From an uncultured Lachnospiraceae bacterium (GTDB taxonomy: Bacteria > Bacillota > Clostridia > Lachnospirales > Lachnospiraceae), in contig CANRWO010000018.1 in the NCBI GenBank assembly GCA_947643615.1, forward strand, positions 1-58,158: DNA of 58,158 nucleotides, written 5' to 3'. The notes under the pieces are model-generated. The model made no database searches, was not told the DNA's origin, and worked only from the letters and a program-made list of their open reading frames with translations. Positions 16,575 to 24,366 of the stretch are shown one piece after another (within the stretch, counting starts at the first letter, position 1; each line of letters begins with the position of its first letter). The position numbers and the translations under genes were made by a program.

Positions 16575-16613
16575 AACGGCTGTGGGGAGCTTGCTCACCA
16601 ACAGCCGTTTTCG
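16575..16613 (+). terminator. Terminator downstream of tRNA-Pro
   Basis: AACGGCTGT (16575-16583) pairs with ACAGCCGTT (16601-16609), with a second inner stem GAGC/GCTC, followed by a T-rich stretch. It lies 38 bases after the tRNA. Confidence 0.75.
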
Positions 16614-16637
16614 TTGTTGGACATATGCGGCGACAGC

Positions 16638-16827
16638 CGAAAAGCGAGGAAAGCCGTAGGCTTTTCGAGCGTGCCTGGCGGACTTGAGCCAGTGTTTCTG
16701 GCTCATTATTAGTTTATTCTGTACATTTTAATCTGTCTTTTTGTCGAATAGATACCTGGAAGATACGGGAAAGGGCATCTTTGCGGCTGTATTTATGGAG
16801 GGAATATCTTTTGGTATTCCCTCTTTT
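16638..16827 (+). other. Hairpin-rich non-coding stretch ending in a terminator
   Basis: Three stems and no gene. CGAAAAGC/GCTTTTCG is at 16638-16667 and GAGCCAG/CTGGCTC at 16686-16704. GAGGGAATA/TATTCCCTC at 16798-16823 has a 9-bp perfect stem followed by TTTT and is a good rho-independent terminator. What transcript it ends is unclear, since nothing coding lies between it and the tRNA terminator. Confidence 0.55.
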
Positions 16828-16859
16828 ACATCGCTGACAAAAAATTCAGGGGAATTTTA

Positions 16860-16888
16860 TTGTAAACAGGAGAGGCTTTTTGTATAAT
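16860..16888 (+). promoter_or_regulatory. Strong promoter in front of a decayed gene
   Basis: TTGTAA (16860-16865), 17 bases, perfect TATAAT (16883-16888) directly preceded by TG. It reads into 16896-17480, where only gene remnants are seen. Confidence 0.65.
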
Positions 16889-16895
16889 AAAGATA

Positions 16896-17121
16896 CCCTA
16901 TAGAAAGAGAGAACGTATATGATTCTGTATCAGATATTCCCGCAGAAACTACAAATGCATACAAATCAATCCGCAAAGTGGAGCAGCGTCCTGTGGATAT
17001 TGTTGTAGGAACCGTAAGCCGTTTTGAAGCCAGGAAAGAAATTCCATCCATAGAAAACGAGGTGTACAGAAAAAGGGTGCTTTTGAATGACGTAGGAGAT
17101 TACAGAGCAGTATGCAAATGA
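16896..17121 (+). pseudogene. Open-frame remnant without a start codon
   Basis: A frame of about 70 codons ends at the TGA at 17119-17121, opens just after a TAA near 16888 and has no ATG, GTG or TTG in a usable place. Codon choice looks coding, and the translation contains QRPVDIVVGTVSRFEARKE. I do not recognise it. It lies between a strong promoter and an Rpn-nuclease remnant, so it is probably a decayed or 5'-truncated gene. Confidence 0.35.
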
Positions 17122-17157
17122 AATATAGCTGTAACTGAGGTTGAGAGGAGGTCGTCA

Positions 17158-17480
17158 ATGGAGATTCTTGTCTTTCCAATGGAGGAGCAGGAGCTGGAAA
17201 AGACGGATATTGAGTTGGCAGTGCAGTCATTGATTGGAGCGATTCCTGCCATAGATATGTCGTTGGAGGAGATGCGGAAATCAAAGTATTATATCAGGAG
17301 AATGAAGCGGACATTATCGGGCAGTATATTATTTTCTGCAAGGTCTATCGGGAGCAGAGAAAATGCTATGGTAATACCAGAGAGGCGGTCACGGAAACAA
17401 TCCGTATCTGTAAGGACAGCAACGTGCTGAAAGAGTATCCGGAAAGCAGGGAAAAGGCTGGCATGAGGTGGAAAACATAA
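17158..17480 (+). pseudogene. Frameshifted remnant of an Rpn-family nuclease/transposase-like gene
   Basis: Two frames must be joined. The first begins at the ATG at 17158, after GAGGAGG. From about 17271 the coding signal moves to another frame that stops at 17480. There it reads ADIIGQYIIFCKVYREQ and TRICKDSNVLKEY-like sequence (AVTETIRICKDSNVL), the conserved C-terminal part of Rpn (PD-(D/E)XK, formerly YhgA transposase) proteins. The catalytic N-terminal domain, normally about 150 residues, is absent. The whole piece is far shorter than the usual 280-320 residues. Rpn genes are mobile and often decay in Lachnospiraceae genomes. Confidence 0.5.
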
Positions 17481-17556
17481 ATTTGGATATGGAAAAGTAG
17501 AAGGATGCTGGTAACTTTTTAAAGCACGGTTGAAAATATATGCCGGAGAGACAAAA

Positions 17557-18168
17557 ATGATATTTGATAATTTTAGTTATATAAAAACGGAACCACTTAG
17601 CGGAGACATTCGCACAGATGTAAAAAACATACTTTTGATTAACGGAAAAAGTAAAACATATATTCATGTGGCAAATGTGGCAGATAGAAATGCGCTTATC
17701 TCCAAAACATATGATTTAGACCATGACAAATGTGTTATCGCAGGGCTTTTGCATGATATAAGCGCAATTATCAAGCCTGAGGATATGCTTAAATACGCAT
17801 ATGAAAATCGTTTGGATGTTTGCGAGGCTGAGAGAAAATATCCCTTTTTGCTCCATCAGCGCCTATCTAAAATATGTGCGGTTGAGTATTTCAATATATC
17901 AGACGAAGAGATATTATTGGCTATAGAATGTCATACTACATTAAAAAAGTGTCCTACAAAATATGAAATGTCGCTGTTTATTGCAGACAAGCTTGCGTGG
18001 GACAGAGAGGGCATACCGCCTTTTTATGAAGAAGTGAATGCTGCACTTGATATATCGCTGGAAGCAGCATGTTACAAATATATGGAATACATGGTTGACA
18101 ACGATATGATTTTATGCCCTCATGACAACTGGATAGAGGCATATGAACAATTAAAAAATATGAGATAG
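17557..18168 (+). CDS. YqeK-like HD-domain nucleotide phosphatase
   Basis: The 203-residue HD-superfamily protein shows the metal and substrate motifs of YqeK, the symmetrical diadenosine tetraphosphate hydrolase: HVANVADRNALI, LLHDISAII (HD pair), LLHQRLSKI, AIECHTT and FIADKLAWDR. Ap4A breakdown is the known activity of YqeK; this copy is inferred by motif only. Usually yqeK lies beside nadD; here it is isolated. The gene is clearly richer in A+T than its neighbours and follows decayed DNA, which suggests acquisition. A TTG at 17530 is in frame, but the ATG at 17557 has GGAGAG upstream. Confidence 0.8.
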   Translation: MIFDNFSYIKTEPLSGDIRTDVKNILLINGKSKTYIHVANVADRNALISKTYDLDHDKCVIAGLLHDISAIIKPEDMLKYAYENRLDVCEAERKYPFLLHQRLSKICAVEYFNISDEEILLAIECHTTLKKCPTKYEMSLFIADKLAWDREGIPPFYEEVNAALDISLEAACYKYMEYMVDNDMILCPHDNWIEAYEQLKNMR

Positions 18169-18218
18169 ATTGCATGAAAGCTATTATATTAAGGCTCAAT
18201 TGGGGCAGACACGGCAAT

Positions 18219-18245
18219 AACAGCAAGGTATACTCTCTTGCTGTT
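18219..18245 (+). terminator. Hairpin after the YqeK-like gene
   Basis: AACAGCAAG (18219-18227) pairs with CTTGCTGTT (18237-18245). The T tail is poor because the dispersed repeat begins at once at 18246. A likely terminator interrupted or bordered by the repeat. Confidence 0.5.
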
Positions 18246-18373
18246 TATTCCCGCGAGCAACGAGCCAAGTGGCTGCTTGCAGACATTTGGTGACTGCCGC
18301 GAGGGTCAAATACCCCGCTGCTCTGCAGCGCTGCAAGTTTGATACCCCGTTGCTTGCAGCGGGGTCTTTGATT
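18246..18373 (+). repeat. 128-bp dispersed repeat, copy A
   Basis: It is 125/128 identical to 29336-29463 on the same strand. Internal structure: GGGT/ACCC near 18304-18315 and a 10-bp stem ACCCCGTTGC/GCAGCGGGGT at 18343-18364 followed by TCTTTGATT, a terminator-like end. It starts TATTCCCGCGAGCAACGAG. No coding capacity. The edges of identity are sharp on both sides. Confidence 0.9.
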
Positions 18374-18378
18374 ATAAT
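18350..18378 (+). promoter_or_regulatory. Candidate promoter at the edge of repeat copy A
   Basis: TTGCTT (18350-18355) lies inside the repeat. After 17 bases TATAAT (18373-18378) starts on the repeat's last base. It points at the DUF2164 gene 24 bases downstream. Copy B has the same -35 but no -10. Confidence 0.45.
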
Positions 18379-18401
18379 ACTTTTAAAGAAGGGATCGTAA
18401 A

Positions 18402-18668
18402 ATGAAACGCACAGATAACAGAAGGCCCGGGAACAATATTAATCTTTCAAGTGAAGAGAAAAAGAGGGTCATGGAGGAAATCAGATTCTTTTTCCAGAAG
18501 GAAAGGGACGAAGAAATCGGTTTCTTGGCGGCAGAAAAGGTGTACGACTTTTTCATGGATGAGCTTGGGAAAGAGATCTATAACAAGGCATTAGATGACG
18601 CAAGGGCCTGGTTCAGGCATAACATGGATAATTTGGAGTCGGACTTTTATTCGCTGTATAAGGAATGA
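18402..18668 (+). CDS. DUF2164 family protein
   Basis: An 88-residue cytosolic protein with the DUF2164 pattern: IRFFFQKERDEEIGFLAAEKVYDFFMDELGKEIYNKALDDA. The family is small, helical and of unknown function, common in Firmicutes and Proteobacteria. It stands alone between repeat copy A and the alpha/beta hydrolase gene. The site before the ATG is AAGAAGGG. Confidence 0.88.
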   Translation: MKRTDNRRPGNNINLSSEEKKRVMEEIRFFFQKERDEEIGFLAAEKVYDFFMDELGKEIYNKALDDARAWFRHNMDNLESDFYSLYKE

Positions 18669-18803
18669 TTTGGCGGGGAGGGTTTCCCAGGCACAGCATT
18701 ATCCTGATCGGATATATTATATCCCGGAGACAGATTCTTTTGGCGAAAAGGATGGGAGAGAATTTATATAAAAACAGGCAACGAAATTTTCAGAAGGAGT
18801 TAT

Positions 18804-19550
18804 ATGCCGTACATACAATTTAATGACTTAAATATGTATTATGAGGAATTTGGGAGAGGCGAAACGGTGCTGTTCCTTCACAGCCATTTCAGCCGCAGCC
18901 TGCTTGCCTTTTCGGGGCAGATTCTTTCCTTTGGGGGGCGTTACCATTGTCTGTACCCGGATTTCCGTGGACACGGGCGGACGAAATGTGAAAGCCTTGA
19001 CTGGAACAGCCGTATGATTGCGGATGATATGGCGGATTTCCTGGACGCCATGGGAATAAAGGCAGCTCATTTAGTGGGGTACAGCTGCGGCGCTTATGTG
19101 GGGTGCTATATGGCATCCAAATATCCGGACAAAGTGAAGAGCCTGGTGACAATCGGTGGAGGGGCGTTCCCAAGACCCGAAGGGGCGGAGGATTTTCTGC
19201 CGGAAAGCCTGATTGCAAAAGGCGACACAGGTTTTATTGAGGATATGAAAGTCCGCCATTTAGATGCCCACAGGGGGGACTGGGAGACGTATCTGAGGAC
19301 TACGGTTGCCGACTGGAAGTCACATCCCAGCCTTACGGACGGGGAGTGGAAGGCAATAAAGTGCCCTGCCTTCTTTATCAACGGAGAGAAGGACCCTTTT
19401 GGGACCTGCAGGGAACTCCAGGAAAAAGTGCCCCACGGAAGGATCTATGAAGTTGAGGGCAGCGGGCACAGGCCCCATTTTGTGGGAGAGCAGGCGGTGG
19501 AGTTAAATGCAATGATGCTTGATTTTTTGTCTTCATCAGACGGCAGATGA
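18804..19550 (+). CDS. Alpha/beta hydrolase
   Basis: A 248-residue alpha/beta-hydrolase fold. The nucleophile elbow is GYSCG (Ser about residue 93), the oxyanion region FLHSHFSRS follows the first strands, the acid is probably Asp in NGEKDPFGT, and the His is in GSGHRPHF. It has typical length, a short cap and no signal peptide, so it is a cytosolic esterase, lipase or hydrolase of unknown substrate. AGGAG precedes the ATG. No functional link to its neighbours is visible. Confidence 0.9.
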   Translation: MPYIQFNDLNMYYEEFGRGETVLFLHSHFSRSLLAFSGQILSFGGRYHCLYPDFRGHGRTKCESLDWNSRMIADDMADFLDAMGIKAAHLVGYSCGAYVGCYMASKYPDKVKSLVTIGGGAFPRPEGAEDFLPESLIAKGDTGFIEDMKVRHLDAHRGDWETYLRTTVADWKSHPSLTDGEWKAIKCPAFFINGEKDPFGTCRELQEKVPHGRIYEVEGSGHRPHFVGEQAVELNAMMLDFLSSSDGR

Positions 19551-19650
19551 GTATATCACTCTGATAGGAAAGATATTCTTTGGCGGTAAGACAGGAGTCG
19601 GCAGGTGTTTCTGACAGAAGATTGCGGGACGGCTTTGGCAGAAGATAGTC

Positions 19651-19679
19651 TTGCTGCCCCTGCCGGATGGGTGTATAAT
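19651..19679 (+). promoter_or_regulatory. Promoter of the DUF1189 gene
   Basis: TTGCTG (19651-19656), 17 bases, TATAAT (19674-19679) preceded directly by TG. Confidence 0.6.
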
Positions 19680-19764
19680 ATTTTGAAAAGGTATGTAATT
19701 TGACTATGCGTTTTGGCCGGACCTGTACGGGAAGGCTTCATGCGGGAAAGGCGAGAGTATATAA

Positions 19765-20805
19765 ATGGACAACAATAACCAACAGCAAAATACCGATCCA
19801 TATCAGCAGGGAAATCCCTACCGGCAGCAAAATACCGACCCATATCAGCAGGGAAATCCCTATCGGCAGCAAAATACCGACCCATATCAGCAGGGAAATC
19901 CCTACCAACAGCAAAATACCGACCCATATCAGCAGGGAAATCCTTACCGGCAGCCTGATCCATATTCCGGCGGCTACGGAGGATATTATGATTACGGCAG
20001 CAGCCAGGAGCCACAGAAGGCACCCAATATTTTTCAGCAGTTTGTCCTTTCTTTTATACCGCCCCAATATGACCGGCTGGCAAAGGTTAAGACAGGGAGC
20101 ATGATTGGATTTGTGATGCTTCTGGCACTGGTTGCCACAATTATTTCATTTGTAAGCCTGATAATGAGCTTTGCACCTGGGGTTGACGGGAAAGTGTGGA
20201 CAGATTACCTGCCTGATTTTGAGGTTTCCGACGGAAGGCTGTATATCGAAGAAGACTTCGTATATGATGAAAGCGGGACGTTTATATATCTGACAGACAA
20301 GATCAGTGGATTTTCCTATGAGGATGTGTCTGCTATAGCGGAAGAGGGGTACCGGAACCTGATTCTGGCAGGCAGGGACAGGATTTCTGTCTTTCAGAAC
20401 GGGGAGTACCAGCAGTTCAATCTCAGAAATTTGAACAGCGACATAGAGCTCAGCAAGGACTGGATCGTCAACACATTTATGCCCGTTATGATGGTATTGA
20501 TAGCATTGGGATATCTGTTTTTCTTTGTGGGAAGGGTTTTCTGGTATTTCCTGTGTGCTGCCATATACCTGCTGATTGCAATGATCTTTGATGCAATGAT
20601 GCATAAAAAGCTGCCTTCGGGAACCTTGTTCCGGGTGGCTGTGTATTCCAAAGTATTGATGTTCGTGGTAGCGACGCTTCTTAGCGTAGTCCCTTTTGTA
20701 ACTTTTTCGGTGAATTTGTTTCTCAGGATAGCTATTACCATAGCGTTTATGGGGTTTGCTATTGCAAAGTTTCCTGGGAATGGCGGCACGGCGTCCGGCA
20801 GATAG
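19765..20805 (+). CDS. DUF1189-type membrane protein with a Gln/Asn/Pro/Tyr-rich repeat N-terminus
   Basis: In this 346-residue protein the first 75 residues are cytosolic, low in complexity and built on four copies of a 14-residue unit (QQNTDPYQQGNPYR). Then come a membrane segment (about residues 113-134), an extracytoplasmic domain of about 100 residues, and three or four further membrane segments. The layout fits the DUF1189 family (membrane proteins of unknown function). The proline/tyrosine/glutamine-rich tail resembles the cytosolic tails of Gram-positive membrane proteins that form multivalent contacts. The OLD-family gene follows after 66 bases and may share the transcript. Confidence 0.78.
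   Translation: MDNNNQQQNTDPYQQGNPYRQQNTDPYQQGNPYRQQNTDPYQQGNPYQQQNTDPYQQGNPYRQPDPYSGGYGGYYDYGSSQEPQKAPNIFQQFVLSFIPPQYDRLAKVKTGSMIGFVMLLALVATIISFVSLIMSFAPGVDGKVWTDYLPDFEVSDGRLYIEEDFVYDESGTFIYLTDKISGFSYEDVSAIAEEGYRNLILAGRDRISVFQNGEYQQFNLRNLNSDIELSKDWIVNTFMPVMMVLIALGYLFFFVGRVFWYFLCAAIYLLIAMIFDAMMHKKLPSGTLFRVAVYSKVLMFVVATLLSVVPFVTFSVNLFLRIAITIAFMGFAIAKFPGNGGTASGR
19783..19950 (+). repeat. Four in-frame 42-bp tandem units
   Basis: Units start at 19783, 19825, 19867 and 19909 and are nearly identical, encoding fourteen residues each. Differences are mostly synonymous or the CGG/CAA change (Arg to Gln), so the array looks recently expanded or homogenised. Confidence 0.92.
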
Positions 20806-20871
20806 TGGGATTTGGGCAATGTGATTGCGGTACCATGCTTGGGAGCGTGAAGAGGAACCAGGAGCCTGCCT

Positions 20872-22722
20872 ATGAAAATAACGGATTTGCGTATCCAAAA
20901 TTTTAAATCCATTCATGACATGTATCTTCCCGATATAGAGAATGCGCTGATCTTAGTAGGGCAGAACAATACCGGTAAAACGACCGTGCTGGATGCCATC
21001 CGCGCAGTAGGCGGCGGATATGTGATCCGTCCCGAAGACTTCGGTGAGGCAGGCGCCAAGATCAGGATCCGTGTCACCCTTTCTTTTACGGAGGAGGATA
21101 TGGAACTGCTGCGGCGGGGCGGAGTGGTCAGCCAGTACCGGAAAAAGGAAGCATGGCTGCAGGACTTCAGCCGAAAGCTGCCTTCTTATTCGGATCATTC
21201 CCTGACTTTTACCATGACCGTAAACAGGGACGGGCAAACCCGTTATATGGACGGGGTCAACAAGCATAACCCTTATATCCAGGAGGTTTTTCCAAAAATA
21301 TATCACGTGGACACGGAACGCCGCCTGGAGCAGCTTCAGAGTGATTTGCTGCTTCTGCAGGAAGATGAAATCCTGAAACGGATGCGTTCAAGCTGCTGTA
21401 TGTTTGACCAGGCGAAGAAGTGTAATTATTGTTTCCACTGTATCGGGTTGATTGAACAGAAGACCCCGGCGCAGCTGGACGTCTTCGAGACCTCAAAGCT
21501 GCTGGATTATAAGCTGTACCAGCTGAACCTGGACAGCTTTGCCCGTATGGTCAATGACTGCTTCCACAAGAATGGGGGCAGGGAGAGTATCCATTACTTT
21601 ATGAACCGTGATGTGGAAAAGATTCTGCAGGTAACTACGGAAATCTGCCATCCGGCCCAGAATGTCCCCCATCCGATCTCAAGGATGGGAAAAGGGATGC
21701 GCTCCATTTATCTGTTTTCCCTTTTGGAAGCCTATACGCAGATTAAGGAAAACCTCTCCAGCATCCTTATGATCGAGGATCCGGAGATTTTTCTGCATCC
21801 CAGCCTGCAGAAGGTGTGCGGCAAGATCCTTTACCGTCTGTCGGCTAAAAATCAGGTGATTTTCACGACCCATTCCCCGAACCTTCTGCCCAATTTCAAC
21901 AGCAGGCAGATCCGCCAGGTCATTTTGCGGGAGGACGGCTCCTGCGATATCCGTAAGAAGACGGATATCAGCGCCATATTGGACGACTTGGGTTACACGG
22001 CAGGGGATTTGATGAACGTGAACTTTGTATTCATAGTGGAAGGCAAACAGGACAAATCCCGCCTGCCTCTCCTGCTGGGGAAATATTATGCGGAGACCAC
22101 CGACAGCCAGGGGAACCTTTCCCGCATTGCAATCATTACTACCAACAGCTGTACGAATATTAAGACTTATGCCAACTTGAAATATATGAACCAGATCTAT
22201 CTGCGGGACCAGTTCCTTATGGTACGTGACAGTGACGGCAAGGATCCGAAGGAGCTGGGCAGGCAGCTTTGCCGTTATTACGAGGAGCGCAACATGGAGG
22301 ATCTGGATAAGCTGCCCCGGGTACGGCCGGAGAATGTACTGATCCTGAAATACTATTCCTTTGAGAATTATTTCCTGAATCCCTCTGTAATGGCGCAGCT
22401 GGGGATTGTGGAATCGGAGGAGGCGTTTTATGAGACTCTTCTGGAAAAATGGAAGGAGTACCTGTACCGTCTTCAGAGCGGGCGCCATCTGACAGAAGTA
22501 TTGGGCGGCGGACTGGAAAGCGTTGAAGACGTCAGGCAGCACATGGAGGAAATCCGCATTTATCTGCGGGGGCATAATCTGTTTGATATCTTTTACGGAA
22601 AATATAAGGATCAGGAAAAGGAACTCCTGGAGCGGTATATTGACCTGGCCCCCAAGGAGGACTTTCAGGATATTTTTACTGCATTGGAGAGGTTCCCCTA
22701 TTTTGAGAGCAGGAAAGCATAG
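20872..22722 (+). CDS. OLD-family ATP-dependent endonuclease (AAA plus TOPRIM)
   Basis: The 616-residue protein has an N-terminal ABC-type ATPase with Walker A GQNNTGKTT (30-38), Walker B ILMIEDPEIFLHP (E302, D303) and the H-loop TTHSPNLL. A C-terminal TOPRIM nuclease follows, with FIVEGKQD (E390) and VRDSDGKD (D453, D455). Between the two ATPase halves lies a cysteine cluster, C175-C176-x7-C184-x2-C187-x2-C190, suggesting a bound metal. OLD proteins act in phage exclusion, and in Gabija with a UvrD-type partner. No such helicase is adjacent, so this is a solo OLD protein of unproven role. It may be co-transcribed with the upstream DUF1189 gene. Confidence 0.92.
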   Translation: MKITDLRIQNFKSIHDMYLPDIENALILVGQNNTGKTTVLDAIRAVGGGYVIRPEDFGEAGAKIRIRVTLSFTEEDMELLRRGGVVSQYRKKEAWLQDFSRKLPSYSDHSLTFTMTVNRDGQTRYMDGVNKHNPYIQEVFPKIYHVDTERRLEQLQSDLLLLQEDEILKRMRSSCCMFDQAKKCNYCFHCIGLIEQKTPAQLDVFETSKLLDYKLYQLNLDSFARMVNDCFHKNGGRESIHYFMNRDVEKILQVTTEICHPAQNVPHPISRMGKGMRSIYLFSLLEAYTQIKENLSSILMIEDPEIFLHPSLQKVCGKILYRLSAKNQVIFTTHSPNLLPNFNSRQIRQVILREDGSCDIRKKTDISAILDDLGYTAGDLMNVNFVFIVEGKQDKSRLPLLLGKYYAETTDSQGNLSRIAIITTNSCTNIKTYANLKYMNQIYLRDQFLMVRDSDGKDPKELGRQLCRYYEERNMEDLDKLPRVRPENVLILKYYSFENYFLNPSVMAQLGIVESEEAFYETLLEKWKEYLYRLQSGRHLTEVLGGGLESVEDVRQHMEEIRIYLRGHNLFDIFYGKYKDQEKELLERYIDLAPKEDFQDIFTALERFPYFESRKA

Positions 22723-22752
22723 GTAAAACAGGTAAGGAAGAAGCCACTATTT

Positions 22753-23286
22753 CTACCGGGGGATGTCCAGGAATACTTTGGAGCCGGTTGCGCCTCTTTG
22801 GTGCTGGTATTTGCCGTTATAGGGATTCAGCGCTACGTCGTCCAACTGGGCAAACACAAGCTGCCCTACTCTGCGGCCGGCCTTTAATTCTATGGCGCAT
22901 CGATTGGCATTAAACAGCTCCAGCGTAATTTCCCCTTTAAAACCAGGGTCAACCCAGCCGGCGTTTTGTATAAATAACCCCATCCGGCCCAATGAGCTCC
23001 TGCCTTCCACAAAGGCGGTCAGATCGTCCGGCAATTCAAAATATTCCATGGTTGTGGCGAGGATAAACTGGTTTGGGAGCAGGATATATGTGTCGGTGGA
23101 AATGGTTTTGTAGGATATTTCCTTATCCAGTGTGATAATACCGGTGGAGGAGTCTTCAACGATGCTGAAGGTATTGCCAAGGCGTATGTCCACGCTGGCA
23201 GGCTGTATTTGCTCCTTTTCTAATGGGGAGATGGTGAGGGTCCCGTTTTCCAGCATCCTGGCGATGGTTTTATCAGATAAGATCAT
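22753..23286 (-). CDS. dcd: dCTP deaminase
   Basis: A 177-residue homotrimeric enzyme of the dUTPase superfamily that converts dCTP to dUTP (some clostridial forms go on to dUMP). Motifs are [10 protein letters not shown] near the N-terminus, [11 protein letters not shown] (about residues 92-102), and [14 protein letters not shown] with the catalytic Glu. TGGAGGAACG precedes the start codon. It converges with the OLD-family gene, leaving 30 bases between stops. Cytosolic pyrimidine metabolism. Mono- or bifunctionality cannot be decided from this reading. Confidence 0.95.
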   Translation of the reverse strand: MILSDKTIARMLENGTLTISPLEKEQIQPASVDIRLGNTFSIVEDSSTGIITLDKEISYKTISTDTYILLPNQFILATTMEYFELPDDLTAFVEGRSSLGRMGLFIQNAGWVDPGFKGEITLELFNANRCAIELKAGRRVGQLVFAQLDDVALNPYNGKYQHQRGATGSKVFLDIPR

Positions 23287-23405
23287 GATTTGCGTTCCTC
23301 CATTAGGTAAAATAGTATCTTGTTTTATATTTTACATTATTTTAGCATATAATGGCGTATAATTGTAGAGAATATGTGGCATAAATTTGTTCTTTGCCGT
23401 TTTTA

Positions 23406-23480
23406 TGTTACAGTTCACTCGTCAGTCGTACCCAGATAAATTTATGTTTGCATAAGAAGTTATCTGGGTGCGAATTGTAA
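23406..23480. repeat. 75-bp palindromic dispersed element, short form
   Basis: Ends GTTACAGTTC and GAATTGTAAC form inverted repeats. Inside, ACCCAGATAA and TTATCTGGGT pair across a short centre. The first 66 bases match the reverse complement of 39576-39641 with three differences. It lies between divergent dcd and the small gene at 23538. Confidence 0.85.
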
Positions 23481-23537
23481 CGTTTTTATGCAGGCAGGGC
23501 GTCAATACATCAAATGACCAATATGCGGAGGATTGCT

Positions 23538-23783
23538 ATGGATTCTGTAAATATGCTGGTATCAGGGATTATGAGTAAGGAGGACAGGCGTTATGCCAGA
23601 GTGTCCTTTATCCGTGGAAAGGATGTTGCAGAGGGGATCGTGCCCGATGGGATCGTGGATCATGCGGAAGGGTTCTCGGATGAAGAGGTTTTCAAGCTGG
23701 AGCGGTATTTGAGGGAAAACCGCGGCGAAATCATGGAACAGGCACGAAAGGTCAATCCTATCAAAAACTGGCTTGGGCTGTGA
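23538..23783 (+). CDS. Small hypothetical protein, 81 residues
   Basis: The ATG at 23538 follows CGGAGG by six bases, while the in-frame ATG at 23514 lacks a site. The product is acidic and helical with no cysteines or membrane segments; the C-terminal half (SDEEVFKLERYLRENRGEIMEQAR) looks like two helices. I do not recognise the family. Isolated gene, ended by the hairpin at 23806. Confidence 0.65.
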   Translation: MDSVNMLVSGIMSKEDRRYARVSFIRGKDVAEGIVPDGIVDHAEGFSDEEVFKLERYLRENRGEIMEQARKVNPIKNWLGL

Positions 23784-23805
23784 ATATCCAGGCGCCGTAA
23801 CAGTT

Positions 23806-23834
23806 AATGCCCCTTGCATTGCGCAAGGGGCATT
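23806..23834. terminator. Bidirectional hairpin between convergent genes
   Basis: AATGCCCCTTGC (23806-23817) pairs with GCAAGGGGCATT (23823-23834), a 12-bp perfect stem. It sits between the stop of the plus-strand small gene and the stop of the minus-strand ribbon-helix-helix gene. Neither side has a clear T run. Confidence 0.6.
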
Positions 23835-23856
23835 GGTATGTGAAATCTTGTGTCAA

Positions 23857-24030
23857 TCATTTGTCCCTGGCAGACAAATGATTTAAAGCGAAAGCGATGC
23901 ATTGATTGATAAATTCATTGCGGCTGATGCCCGCATGTTCTGCAGAAGAGTCTACCTTTTTTAATACTTCAGAATCAATTCGGATAGAGATAACCTCTTT
24001 TTCATGTTTGTAGGGGACGAATTCTTTCAT
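23857..24030 (-). CDS. Small ribbon-helix-helix (Arc/CopG-type) protein
   Basis: The 57-residue protein has the pattern EVISIRIDSEVLKKVDSSAEHAGISRNEFINQCIAFAL: a beta strand with alternating residues, helix, SRNEFI turn and second helix, typical of ribbon-helix-helix DNA-binding proteins. The frame is open much further upstream, but the ATG at 24030 follows GGAGGCCGTGCC and begins the domain. There is no toxin-like partner beside it, so it is not obviously an antitoxin. Target unknown. Confidence 0.75.
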   Translation of the reverse strand: MKEFVPYKHEKEVISIRIDSEVLKKVDSSAEHAGISRNEFINQCIAFALNHLSARDK

Positions 24031-24203
24031 AGGCACGGCCTCCTTTGCGGTTGGTACGTTCATAATATAATTATAAGTGTTTAAATGCAAGAAGAAAATA
24101 TTCAATAAAGTATTCAAAAAGTAACAATTGCCGCAAAGAATGCACAAAAACCCGTATGCCATATGGAAAATAAGGCCGGACAATGATATAATGGGCGTTA
24201 GGG

Positions 24204-24254
24204 CGTGTTTAAAAAATGTGACGCACATCTGTCAGAAAGCAATTTTCAAACACG
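24204..24254. other. Palindromic hairpin in the 24031-24366 gap
   Basis: CGTGTTT (24204-24210) pairs with AAACACG (24248-24254), extended by AAAA/TTTT after a mismatch. An inner ATGTG/CACAT stem lies at about 24215-24227. The rest of this 336-base gap between the ribbon-helix-helix gene and the pyrophosphatase gene shows no gene. It may be another small dispersed element; I see no second copy here. Confidence 0.4.
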
Positions 24255-24366
24255 TTCCAGCACAACGGATCATTGATTTCTGATACATTGGCGCAGAATG
24301 ATTATTTTATATGTAAGGTGTCAGTTAATTAATATTCGTTGTTCCGGGAGTAAATGGAGGATTGTT

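Noticed and set aside
20872..23286. Gabija (GajA/GajB) defence system or a dCTP-deaminase defence pair
   Set aside because: No UvrD-like helicase follows the OLD gene. The convergent dcd gene has the ordinary trimeric dCTP deaminase motifs and size, with no sign of joint transcription.
23857..24030. Toxin-antitoxin module
   Set aside because: The ribbon-helix-helix protein resembles an antitoxin, but no small toxin-like frame is adjacent on the same strand.
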